A DNA stretch of 64,000 nucleotides, taken from Mytilisepta virgata (taxonomy: Eukaryota; Mollusca; Bivalvia; Mytilida; Mytilidae). A program made the translations under genes and the position numbers. The notes below the pieces were generated by a model that saw only the letters and a list, made by a program, of their open reading frames with translations, was not told where the DNA came from and searched no databases. Below are positions 1 to 11,800 of this stretch, in pieces. Each line of letters opens with the position of its first letter. Within the stretch, counting starts at the first letter, position 1. The stretch is from NCBI GenBank assembly GCA_028015205.1, contig JAPWFG010000018.1, positions 1,302,001-1,366,000 on the forward strand, read 5' to 3'.

Positions 1-18
1 TGAAACCAATTTTTGCTG

Positions 19-86
19 CACAATATGTGCACATTTTGTCGATTAACGACTCATCAGTTGTGCTCAAGGCCTAAAATGTTGAAAAC
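19..86 (+). repeat. Copy of the TGCACAAGATGTGCAC dispersed repeat
   Basis: GCACAATATGTGCACATTTT, GACTCATCAGTTGTGCTCAA and GGCCTAAAATGTTGAAA. Further copies are listed under findings. The short frame over this region is not a gene. Confidence 0.7.
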
Positions 87-206
87 CAAAACAATAATCC
101 AAAGAGTTGAAGAACAAATCCAAAAATGCAAAAATGACCAAAAAGAGCAAAGCCAAAATAATCTGAGGACAGAGCTATGCAAGAGGGATTACTCCTTAAT
201 TTTGTA

Positions 207-734
207 ACAGTTAATTTTTAACGTGGATTAGTTAATTATTCCTTCCAGCCTTTCTAAATTTCTGAATTTTTACGCCTCTTCTATATTTACGTCACAGATA
301 ATTCTGACTTGATGTTGATGATATTTTGTTATCTCTTGCAGTTCCAATACTGTAACATATTTGATTGAGGGGGGTTAATACGTCACAGAGAGGCAACTCA
401 AATTGGCTATGCCAGAATATCCTTTACATGTGCACTTCAGAATAGATATGAAACTCTAGGCCGCAAAGATCTGCAACGTTTAGCCTCACGTTGAGGTTAA
501 GGTTCCTTTTCTCTTGAATATAATTCATAGCACGATGTGAATAAATTTTTTTTTAATAATCTTTAATTTTATCAAAGGGACTGATAAAACAATCAGAGAT
601 AAATCATCAAATCAGATTAAGAACACATTCTGGTCCATTTTATTTTGTTGAGTGTATTCCGTAGGGAAAATAAAACTACGCATTCTTGTATGTAACGACA
701 CTAATAAAGTGCAGGATCAGGAAGTTTGTAGTCC
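207..734. other. No gene seen
   Basis: AT-rich DNA without splice-bounded coding signal or a recognisable repeat. Confidence 0.5.
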
Positions 735-842
735 AAAATTCCTCTGACGTCAAACGGCCTTTTTAAGAAGTGACTTGGGTCGTGAGACGTCAGAGTGTAC
801 TCCATATATAAAACTGGAAACTTCTCGATTTTGTTCAGTGCC
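735..842 (+). promoter_or_regulatory. Promoter-like region: two CRE motifs and a TATA box
   Basis: CTGACGTCAA (about 746-755) and GAGACGTCAG (about 784-793) resemble CRE sites. CATATATAAAACT (about 803) is a good TATA box, and TTCAGTGCC about 30 bp downstream could be an initiator. No coding exon was recognised downstream, so this may be a promoter from a mobile element or an upstream exon. Confidence 0.35.
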
Positions 843-1530
843 GGCACTTATCATTGTTTTACGAAAAACACAATTATTTTCAACCAAAACACTTTCTTTA
901 TTTCACTTCTATAATAATTTAGCTCTTCGAAAAAGTTAATAGTAAAATGAAATTTCCCCCTACTTATAGGATCTGAAATAGATTAGCCTTTTCGTATGGA
1001 TAGTGATGGGCTTGTGTCTGCCGGGATATTTCAAACATACAATTACGTATCGAGGATTAATTATTCAAATTATTGCAGATTCAAAACACATTATGTTTAC
1101 TCGGCAGAAAATTAATTTGAAATTCCAAATAAATAAATAAATAAATAAATAAAAAAAATCGGTAAATCTATCCTAGTGTGCGCTGACGTCAGAGGATTCC
1201 GGGAATACAAATTTTTAACCCTTGAAAGAATACATTTCCATTTGCTTTAAACATGTGTATTTGATATAATGAGAAAATGGATTATTATCTCATTTAACAA
1301 ACAATTGTTAATTACAAATGCGTAATGAAGACTAAAATATCTGAATAAAAAACAAAAATATAAAATGATGATTATAGAAAAGAAATGTGAAAATAAACGA
1401 AAAAAACACGATTAAACAACAAAATTCAAATAAAGATGGCAAATCGCCCCCCCCCCCCCCGAAAAAAAGAAAGAAAAATTGACAAATCATATACATACTG
1501 TGGCAGATAATTAAAGAGTGATAATATTAG

Positions 1531-1618
1531 TTCGAATACCTAAAATCCGAGCAACAGATTAATTCACGAATTTATTTGTGTTCTTACTTCACGATTTGTA
1601 TATTTTAGGTATTCGAAT
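1531..1618. repeat. Short inverted-terminal repeat unit
   Basis: TTCGAATACCTAAAAT at the left is repeated inverted as ATTTTAGGTATTCGAA at the right, around a ~55-bp AT-rich core. It may be a tiny MITE. Confidence 0.5.
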
Positions 1619-1757
1619 TTACCGTTTCTGTTTATTACATTTAATTTAATGGTGATTTTCACTCTGATATTTGACCACGATCAATGAAATAATTACCCTA
1701 AGCCACACAAATGTTATTGTTCAAAATTCTCTACTCATCATTCAACTTTCAAGTGAT

Positions 1758-2109
1758 GGCGCCGTGGTGTAGTGGTTAGCGCATCGGACTACGAAGCCAG
1801 AGGTCCCTGGTTCGATTCCCGTTCGGGATGAAAATTTCAGGGATCAAATTTGCGACGCCCTATCGACACCATTTGCGAGGATAGTCTCGATAAACGATGC
1901 TAGTCCGTCGGATGGGGACGAAAAATGGCCGTCCCGTGTTAAAGGAGAGCAACACCCTTAGCACGCTAAAGACTCCTCTGTAGATGTCGAAAAAGAGTAG
2001 GCTAAAACGCCGCTATAGGGGCCGCTCCCGCACCCGCCAAGTGGAGAGGGATTAGTATAAGTTGGCATAACTTGTTTCCCAATCCACTATCAATAAATAA
2101 GTTTAAACT
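1758..2109 (+). mobile_element. tRNA-derived SINE with 8-bp target duplication
   Basis: The head is a tRNA-like sequence with an A box (TGGTGTAGTGG, 1765-1775) and a perfect B box (GGTTCGATTCC, 1809-1819). Around the anticodon it resembles Arg-ACG, but the anticodon stem is mismatched, so it is not a working tRNA. A GC-rich body follows to about 2098, with an AATAAATAAG tail. AAGTGATG flanks the element at 1751-1758 and 2110-2117, the expected target-site duplication. Confidence 0.8.
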
Positions 2110-2117
2110 AAGTGATG

Positions 2118-5100
2118 TTGTCGTAAAATACATCAAATAGATTTTACAAAAAACATACTTACATTTGAACGACCCAACCCAAGGTTGTTCTACGATGTCT
2201 TGTATTTAACGTTCATCTGTCATACAAAAGTGATATACATGTACTCACAAATTGTGTTTGAAATTTGTATATGAATGTTTCCTCGTTTTTTGATAAAAAA
2301 TAGCTGTATGCATCTTATTTGAGTCTTTTAAAAAAGTTGAAAAATAATGCATTGAAATCCATGTTTTTACTTCATGTTGTACAATATAAACCACGCGTTC
2401 ATTACTAATACCTTAATAGATTATACATGCGTGATTTAATGTCAACTTGTTAAAAGGTAAGGTGCGTTAGCAGGGGCGGGTCCAGGTGAGGGCGTAATGG
2501 GCGTACGCCCCCCATTTTCCAAAAAAAAAAAACTATCGTAATCTGCTTATATTGTATTGAATATGGCAATTTATCATATTCATTAATTAAACACATACTC
2601 TAAAATATATATGCTCCAAGTCAGGAACCGTCACATTAGTGCATTTGACAATTATTTTATGTTTTTTTTAGCAAAACAAAGGTCCAAAAAAATTTTCAAT
2701 CAAAAAAGTTTCATTATACGCTCCGTTTCAAATATCATGGAAACGCCCCTGGTTAGAATGTTCAGTGCGTTGAATTGTTTAATTGTTAATTGTTAAAATG
2801 GACGAGTTTCGATAGTTCATTGAAAATTGTTTCTATGCTACGTGATTAAGTTGATAATTGTATTATTTGTAAGTGTGAATTAGATAGCAATCGTTGTATA
2901 CAACAGAATCGGATAGTGAATATTTTCCGTTGTGAGAGTGAGGGAGAAAAGAAAGCTAGTTGAGGTCCTTGTATAATTTTTGGCAATTCCCATGAACATT
3001 GTTTTCGACACAATCCCAATTGTTTCCCACATTTTACATGATTTTGTGTTCATATGAAAACATTTAGTCCTACTTTTATTCCATCACATTTTATCCTGAT
3101 TTAATACATAAAATGTAAAACCTGTCGTTTTTAAAATAATTTGCTCGACACATACCCCCCCCCAAAAAAGGGAAAAATAGGAGGGTTTTCTAAAGTAGTC
3201 AAATAATACGGTTTTGGTTGACCGCATAAAAGGTAAACAAACCCGTGTTAAAGTTGCAGTGGGAAAATGATTTTTCTTTATATTGAAAGCCTCACTTTGG
3301 CTTTCAAGAAAACCAAATTGTTAACGAACTTTATTGTAACTTTTTTTCCGGATTTTTGCCATATAAAGAAGAACAGAGGCAACAATAATAACATAATACA
3401 TATAGGTGTAATATATAGCCTACAGTTATGCACTTGTGAGGTAGTTGATATGGCAAGATTTTGACTGGAGAAAAACCTATATTGACCGACGTGAAACAAA
3501 CATCATACTAATATTACAAAATATAACCATTTCCAAGTCCGAAATAGTTTTATTGTTATATTATCCTTTATCCCCCCAATAACGTTTGAAAATGCGTCAT
3601 TGTATTTGCCGCGCTGATGTTAATATTGCGTTCAATTTGGAACATCAGGAACCTGTAAACTTAGACTGCGTACAGGAAGAAAAACTGTATAATAATTAAT
3701 ATATATATTTTTTTAAGTTAGATTTTATTATATTTATGAATCTATTGTACATTTAATAACATGGAAATTAACACATATGTTGAAAACTGTTACAAGAACG
3801 AAAAATTAAGAAATGATTTATTATATGAACGAAAGTTATCTTGAGAAAACATCTGAAGGATGTTAGAAAAAAAGTAACTTATGCTCAAATTCTGAATGTG
3901 AAAGTAACTTGAGTTTTTCATAATTCTACCATTTTGTATAAAGCAATCAAATTTAAAAGAAACTATCGAATTTCGTGCTTGTTACGTTTATTACATTTGA
4001 CCTCTTTTTTGCCAAATTTGGATCATGCAGTTCTGAAGTTTTGCGCAACCTCATCTGTAAATACAAACACTGATATTTCAAACAAGTAGTTAGAATTCCA
4101 TACGGCTTTTGGGGAATTTTAAATTCTCAAAAATCCCATATCCGTCGAGCCACTATAGAGACCGTTTATAAATGTTTTATACCAAGTTTAAGCTCATGAT
4201 GGAATGGTTTCACGGACACCAAATAATGGAATAAATACCCCAATAGCTTGTTGAAGCACTGTATGTAGATTTTGTTGACTGACAACTCATCAGCAGTGCT
4301 CGAGATCAAAATGTTGCACAGCCCACATAATCCACGTCAGCAAAACACATTTTTTAAATTATATATTGAGACACATGTAAAAATATATACATAAATCTAT
4401 ATACACGTAAATGCTTACAATGAAACATATGTATATATATATGTAAGGTGATCTGTTCGAATAAAAAGATATATTTTATCCAAATGGGGTTATACAACTT
4501 AAAAAAGGAAAATACCCTGTTTTTTATAATATACTCATACACATTCTAACAGCCTACTCTTAAATTGAATATACTAGTGTTGAAGTAAAATCTCTTTACA
4601 AAAATTTGCTTAAATGCAATAATATATTTCCGACTTTCAAGAAAAACTGTCCTTTACAATTTAAATCAATTTTTGTAAAAATATCCACCGTTTAGACTTC
4701 AAACGCAAAAACATGTCATAAACGCAGGAAAGATTTGGTGACCTAAAAGACCAGTCTTCAATTTCGATATTGTTGAACCTGTACATGTGAAGTTCAGATG
4801 TTGACTTTTAGCAATTCTTACCCACGACAGAAGTATCGTCCTTAAAATAAATATACATGTATTAAGTATATAAAAATATGTACAATATACATCAAATGTA
4901 ATACTGTCTTGACCATAGAAAAGTACAATCAATTTTTGAAGAAGTCTGACTGTCACAACAAAATCAAAAACTCGTAAAACTTGTAAACCTTTAACATATA
5001 CATGCTCAATGCTTAAACGTTAATTGAAATTTCATTTTAATACAAATGAAACTAATACCAAATATGTATTATGTCCAAACTGTTTCATACATAAAGTCTG

Positions 5101-5257
5101 TCTTAGAATTGTTAAAGGAGCTGCCACTTTAATTAAATATCAGTAATGTTTTTAATATCTCAAGGTTTGTCTTGATTTTAGACATAACATTTCAGTTCAG
5201 AATAACAATGGTAAAAGTAAAAATATGCACAAAAATAATCTAACTAATTCTAAAAAT
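2118..5257. other. No gene seen; downstream flank of gene 2
   Basis: AT-rich. A GC-richer patch near 2460-2515 (GGGCGGGTCCAGGTGAGGGC) followed by an A run looks like the end of an old retroposon. An eroded copy of the dispersed palindrome repeat lies at 4266-4318. The open frames at 3267-3499, 4354-4542 and 4699-4956 have no family features. Minus-strand ATTAAA at 5128-5133 could be the poly(A) signal of gene 2. Confidence 0.5.
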
Positions 5258-5845
5258 CTAGAACGACTTTGGTCTCCCTTTTACTAAATTACATTCTTTC
5301 ATATATACCTCAAAGTCATAATCAAAAAGCGTTTCGAATTTCGATTTCATTTTCGATCTTTCGGACAAAGTATTGTAAGGACGAAGATAACCGGCTGACA
5401 GGCTTAGGGATTTAGATGATCCACCTGAATTCAAACTTTGTGTATCACCATTTCCAGTAGTGCTTTTTTCGTTACCATCAACGAGGAACTCGAGATACTT
5501 TGGTTTCTGAACATGAACGGTTCTGGACAATGCTTCTGCTGAAGAAACAGGTTGAGCCACAAGTTCATATTCGCTCTCATTTGAACTTGTACGTTCGGTA
5601 TTATAATTGATTCTCTTCTTAATTCAAAAATATCTTCGTCAGGAAGAAGATTGTCGTCATCAATTGTATGATAACGTGTTCCAAGAGTATACATGTCAGA
5701 CGATTCAGTCGTGTTGTTTTGACATCTTTTGTTCCTAAAACGATGACGGTGAATTAAGCTACCCACCATCACAGACAGAATCAGCAATACACCAAACGAT
5801 ACAGTTAAATCCCAAGAAATTCCATTTTTCCAAACTGAACGATGC
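5258..5845 (-). CDS. Gene 2 transmembrane and cytoplasmic exon, with frameshift
   Basis: Acceptor TTTTATAG at 5846-5847. The protein starts HRSVWKNGISWDLTVSFGVL, passes through a hydrophobic helix (VSFGVLLILSVMVGSLI) and a basic HRHRFRNKR stop-transfer region, then reads SSDMYTLGTRYHTIDDDN and DEDIFELRRES. From about 5605-5620 coding quality moves to the next frame, which reads TERTSSNESEYELVAQP and SGGSSKSLSLSAGYLRPYNT and ends ..KGRPKSF-stop at 5258. The original frame runs on to a stop at 5431 with less plausible content. A one-base loss near 5610 explains this: sequencing error, allele or decay. Confidence 0.65.
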
Positions 5846-8800
5846 CTATAAAACAGTGACAAACAATAGACATTATGATATTTTATGTTGTCGATTATTG
5901 CTGTTCTTATGTTTGTATAGTTACCTTTCTTCTAGAAATTCATCATGATATGTAAATGTTCATTAATTTCTCGATATATTAGTGGTAGACATGTATGTAA
6001 TATCAAGTGGAAATCCGTTTTTCATGTGTAGTGAATGGAACAGTCGAGTGTGAAATATACCGGATTTTATTCAAGGACTTCACATTTTACCTTAACTTCA
6101 AATCATCGATTTTACAAATAAGAAGTATGAGAGTAATTATATGTGACTTCCTTAATAACATTAACTCTTTGATTCTAAATGGAAGAAATAGCATACAAAA
6201 TGATTTTACCTTTGTATTGCAATAAGGGGGACAAATATACCCAAGGAGCAAACCAAAACCCGCAATCCATTAGACAGACAAACCCGGAAAGACAAAAGAA
6301 CAACAACAATCACAACAAATAAACACTAAAACCTAAAAAACAATGAGCAACTCCTATAAAAACCAGGATTGAACTCAGGTGTATCAGAAAGGTAAATCAG
6401 TATACGGCACCCGTCATTAAGTTTAACAAAGTCAATCCGATGGTAGTCAAAAGTTAGTGGAGGTACATGAAATGTTACGACAGGTCCAACATCATCGTAG
6501 ATATTGGAACACTGTCACGGTCAATCAATTAGTGATGACGACCGTAAAATTTGCTAAGTGATGCCATCAGCTTATCCTTGATAAGGCCCTGGTTGAGAAG
6601 GTTTTGTGACAGCAGTAAACTTCTTTTTTTAAGTCATGGTAACTCACGCATGACCTTGAATATCGGATAAGCTGAGAAACGTAGACGCCTTATGCAGGCG
6701 ATGCTGGTATATTGCTACTGAAGAAGCGAAAGTTAACAACAGGAAAGTTGAAGTCAAAATGTTTGTCATAAAGTGTTGTATTAAAATGTCCTTTGTCTAT
6801 TTCAAGAAACTAATCCAAATATGAAGCGGACATCGATGTATCTGTGGTATCCTTAATTTCAAGCTCGATATAGAAAGTCTTGCAATTTGCCGCTATTTAA
6901 CGACAACATGTCATCTATATAATGAAAAGTGAAATTATAGGATTGGGACTAGTTTTTTTGGTTTTCACGTAGTAGCCCTTGAATGAAGTCCGCGTCATAT
7001 GAGTACAGAAACAGATCGGCGAGAGAGGGACACAACTGAAAAAAATAGACCACAATTCAACAAATATATTGTCTATGAGAAAATCTAACAAGTTTGTATT
7101 TTCATCTTCAGAATACTTTTTGTCAGAATCAGAGTGGTTCTTCACGAATTAAGCCTTTTCTCTACCTGAAACTAGAAATGTATACCTAAGTCAGTCAGAA
7201 ACATTGCTGAACTAATTTTTCAATCGATATTTTAATTGAGAATTTGGTATGGTAGTGTAGAGTGTAGAGAAGTCAAATGTTTTTTATGTTCTTTCATGTA
7301 GTCAAAGATTTTGATTTTAGATATTGTAGTAAATTTATTGAATTTTTGAGAATCCAAAACTGATTGACGACACTGGCGGGATATGATATTTCAAAGTAAT
7401 TTTGAAGGCCCTTTTTAATACATGTCAATATGAATGTTAAAATCTTTGAAAAATGTTTTGTAGAGCAATTAGCTGACCCAGCAATGTACCTGTTTAAACG
7501 GATTCTAGTGTAGGAACCCTATAAAGAACAGGAAGGTCAATTTTTTCACCCTTTGCCAAAGGAATGAAGACCGGTCTTGTGGTTATCAAGGACTTCCTGC
7601 CTAGTGAATGTCATCGGTGCATAAATTTGGGTACGAGAGCTTCATCTGTGACTGTGAGCACAAAACGTTATTGACAAAGTAGCCAAAGTAGAAGACTATG
7701 AGCCCATTCGCAATTGTGTTGGACATTTGACGAGCGGAAAAGAACATAACTGAAGCGGTACAATTTGATACATGTAGTCTACCTAACTATTGGATGTCTG
7801 ATGAAAGGGGATACGATTGCATATCGGATGAATGAGTTAAATCAGTTATCAACAACTTTGCAAATATTTAAGTTGATACAAAGTGTTTGCTAATATTATA
7901 CACAGTGAAATGAATTCAAAATTACTGAAACATAAAATTAAAGGAAAACATTCCCTTAATTACAAACGTAGGCGAATTAAGAAACCTTTGTGGAACGACG
8001 AGCTAACTGATTTGAGGAATGGGGTCTGCGAATTCGGACGTATTTGCATTCAGAGCAAAAATCTAGTTCGAAACAACAAATGTCATCTATAAATAAATGT
8101 AAGTAAGCGTACAATTGTGAAAAAAGTGTTGAAAGCTAAAAGACAACATTGGTATCGCAATCAAAAGATTTATATTCGAAGCAGCGACCCCTGGAGTTTT
8201 GAAAAAACACAAAATTTGTGTTGAGTGTGAACAATGAGAAAATGTAGTATCGAATAAATGGAAAACTTTTTATTAAATTGTAATTCTTAAAGGGATAAAA
8301 TTATTCCTTCGGTTAGAGTTTTAGATTGTGAAATTAACGAATGCAAAATGGATTGTAATTCATGTTGAACTTCCAACAAATAGTTTGTCTGTCCAATGGA
8401 TTAGTTTTTTTTATTTGCTCCCTAGGTATATTTGTCCTTTTTATTGTTACATGTTTTAAGTACCATTTTAAATAACTGTTTTAAATAAAGTTTCATAACA
8501 AAACTTGGAACTCCAAGAAAAATGTCATAATCAAAGTAAAAAACTGGTCAGGAGACAAGCAAACTCCCAAAATAACTGGAAAGCAACAGTCATACTACTG
8601 ACTTGGTACAGGCATATTTATATGAGAATGGCGGGTTAAACCTGGTTTTATCGCATACCAAACCTTACAAATTACACTTTGGTATGTTGAATAATATATG
8701 GTTGGAGACAAGCTTAAGGGAGATAAAACATTATGATTAGACTGGGTTTCGTATTAATTACATCACATTAGTTCGCTCACTTCTGTTAATGAGTCAAGAA

Positions 8801-11800
8801 AATTACGAAAATTGTTGTATTTGTTGATTTTTTTATTTGTACAATCAACAAAAATTTATTATGTGCAGATCTAAATGAACTTAGTACATGTTTTGCGTAC
8901 AATTAAAGTCAAGGGTGTTTTTTATCACTATTATTTCATATATTCATAAAGTGTTAATTAACCCAAATTAGAGCAGTTAGTGTCTATTTTGCTGTATGCA
9001 GATGACACAGCGTTAATTGCTTAAAGGGAAAATTATCTACAGTCATGACAGTTGCTTTTAAATACTCTTAATATATGGTCTTGGAAAAAAGTTCTTAATT
9101 TGAATTTAAGTACAATTAAGGTTGTTCATTTGAGAAGTCAATATGTACAACAAACAGAACACCTGATTTTATATGATTGTCAACAAAGATACATTGTATC
9201 AAGCTCTCGGTACTTTGGTTTACTGTTGATATAATATTTAGATTTGTTGAAATGACAAGAGCGGTTGCAAAATTCTGCAAGTTCGTCTTTGAGTTTATAT
9301 ATACGATGGGATTGTTCGGTCGGTAAAAATTTATGGTGCAGCCAAGCTATTTTATGTAGGCAAGCACACCCCAACGATTCAATTAACGGGGATATGGGCT
9401 GGAAGCATCCAGTCATGTGCTTTTAGACACTGTTCGAGGTGTACTGTCAAATTCGAAATTCAAAATCGGATATCCGATATCTTAAATTTGAGATTTAAAA
9501 TTTAGCATCTAGATTAACCAATCAAAGTAACGATTCTAAGATGTGATGTATTTGGCCAACGAAATAAATTTAAACTACAGAGATAGCTATGAGAAGAACA
9601 TTTGTGCTTCTTTCCATTTTTCGATAAGAACTCGTTTACAAGTCATTAATGAAGAATTTTACGAAATATCTAGACAAAATAGGAGAATGTTGTTAGAATC
9701 ATCTTACTTTTTTTTACATTTATGGGTTTTGCTATATATGAAAGGAATGTTTTAGTTCGATGAAAAAACACGTGTATAATTATAAATACATGATTGTAGT
9801 TGTACACGTTTTCTGTGTACTATAACATGTGTGTATAACTAAAACATTGATGTTATTATTGATTTCTTTATAGAAACTCGTTTACAAGTTTTCAATTGAA
9901 AAATTTAAGAATTACCTAATAATAGAATGTTTTTAAAAGAAGAATCTTCCATTTTCTTGATATATTAAATCAATATAAATTTTGCTTAATACGCTCATAG
10001 TTTTGTTAAGTTTCCCGTGGTTTTTAGTATAGATAATTCACTTCAGTATTAATTCCCGTACTTTTGCCGTTTGTTTTTTCTATCTAATGTGGATATCAAC
10101 TTAAGTATGGGCTTGTACAGTAAAACCCATATATGTAGAAAATGTGAGATAATTCTAAGAACATTCTGCTACTAGATACAATTTCTTGTAATTCTTCATT
10201 AATAACGTGTATACAATTTTCACTGGCCAAATATTATTCACAACCTTACGGAAGATTTCCTCTGATAGGTTGTTGAATTTCGAACTTTCGATACTGAATC
10301 TCTAATTTCGTATTTCGAAACACGTAAGATATCTCGAAAGTCGGATTCCAAATTTTGAATTTCGAACTTCGGAAAATGAATCTCGACGATCATTCTTAGT
10401 TTTCGTTTAATATAATTTTTAATTGATGCTATAGAAATGCTTCTTATTTCAATGAGAAAAAAATTATTTAACAGAGTAATTTGTAAATTTAGAGAATATC
10501 GGTAAAACAATACGAAGCGATAAAACAGTTTGAAAGGTCTGTATATTCGAAGAGAGTCATGAGAATGGAACACAGTAAACAAACGCCACAATGATACATG
10601 TATAACTGAAAAAGCATATAGTTAACTAATAAAAAAACAAGACAAGTCAGAAACTTAAGCACTGGCAATGTAAACTCCCACTAAAAACGAGAGTGACATA
10701 AGTTGCTTCGGTAGATTAAAAATGTCCTGCTCCTATCGAAACACTCGTCACACTACAAGTTGGAACGAATTCATTCACATGGAGAACTAACACTAAAATA
10801 TAATACACCAAAAAGACGTATTAAACACAGAAAACTTAAGAAATGTAAAACAAGACGAGACAAAACTAAATTACTTTCAATGTTACCCCCACAGGGAAAC
10901 CAGGTGTAACATCGGTAGCATGTCCTGTCGAGCTTACGACACCCGTTACATTGCATATACTGAGGTTTACGTTAATTTAAATAATATTATTTGTAAAGTA
11001 AGAATTTATCAGGTGGAAGAATTTATTTTGGTCATTGTGGTAATTTTGAATGACCCTTCAACCTTTTGGATATGTCAACATTTTAGGCCTTAAGCACAAC
11101 TGATGAGTCATAAATCGACGAAATGTGCACACCTTGTGCATCAAACTTGATCTGAAAGAAGTTATATTTGACACATATAAAACGGAATTGGCAATTAAAA
11201 GTTATGTAATGAACGACGGTAAAAAGTTCATACAAAGTTAATTAGGGTACTGAATGATATTTAAGATATCGATCCACTGTTTGTAAATTCAGATACCGGG
11301 TTGCTCCTCGTAGACTGGAAACGGGGAGGTATGAAAACAAAGATTCAAATGAAACGGTATGTATTATATGTAGTGATAAAATAGAATTTGAGAAACGTGT
11401 TGCTTACTTGTCAATTATTCTTAGATTTACTGTTTATACTGTGTTTAAAGAAGTAGAAAAATATGATGCTGATTTTAATGTTTTACATGACACTGAATAA
11501 TTTATTTGTTTATTCCACATTCGAAGTGGTTGTCAGTAATTACGGAATATGAAATTACCACAGAGTTTGTAAAGAGAATTGAAAAAATGCACAAAATCAC
11601 TGACGTAAATTATAAAAGTTGTCATTGAAGTATTTCATTTAATCATCTATATGTTAACCAAGAACATAAGTTGTGGTTCGTCTGTTCAGCGTTAACCTTT
11701 CAGGGTTCATTGACGTCGAGTTTTTTTAGCAGTTTTTAGGACACAAAAGTATCCTTGCACAAGGGGGTGGGATGGGAGGGGGTTGGGGTGAGAAGGGGGG

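Larger units (their letters stand above)
7895..9425 (+). pseudogene. Decayed non-LTR retrotransposon (LINE), endonuclease-RT linker to RT C-terminus
   Basis: Plus-strand fragments in order: linker RRIKKPLWNDELTDLRNGVC (about 7970-8030), VKKVLKAKRQHWYRNQK (about 8118-8168), RT palm box SILLYADDTALIA (about 8980-9020), NTLNIWSWKKVLNLNLSTIK with K-V-V-H-(F/L)-R (9058-9135), and NGDMGWKHPVM (about 9387-9420). The part between 8240 and 8970, which should hold the RT fingers and first palm motif, is missing or unreadable. Many stops. The order and spacing fit jockey/CR1/RTE-like LINEs. Confidence 0.68.

Noticed and set aside
1758..1830. A functional tRNA gene (Arg-like)
   Set aside because: A and B boxes are good, but the anticodon stem is mismatched and the sequence continues into a SINE body with a target-site duplication.
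10238..10591. 117-codon minus-strand frame as a gene
   Set aside because: It is produced by a degenerate TTCGAAATTC tract and AT-rich DNA, with no domain or splice context.
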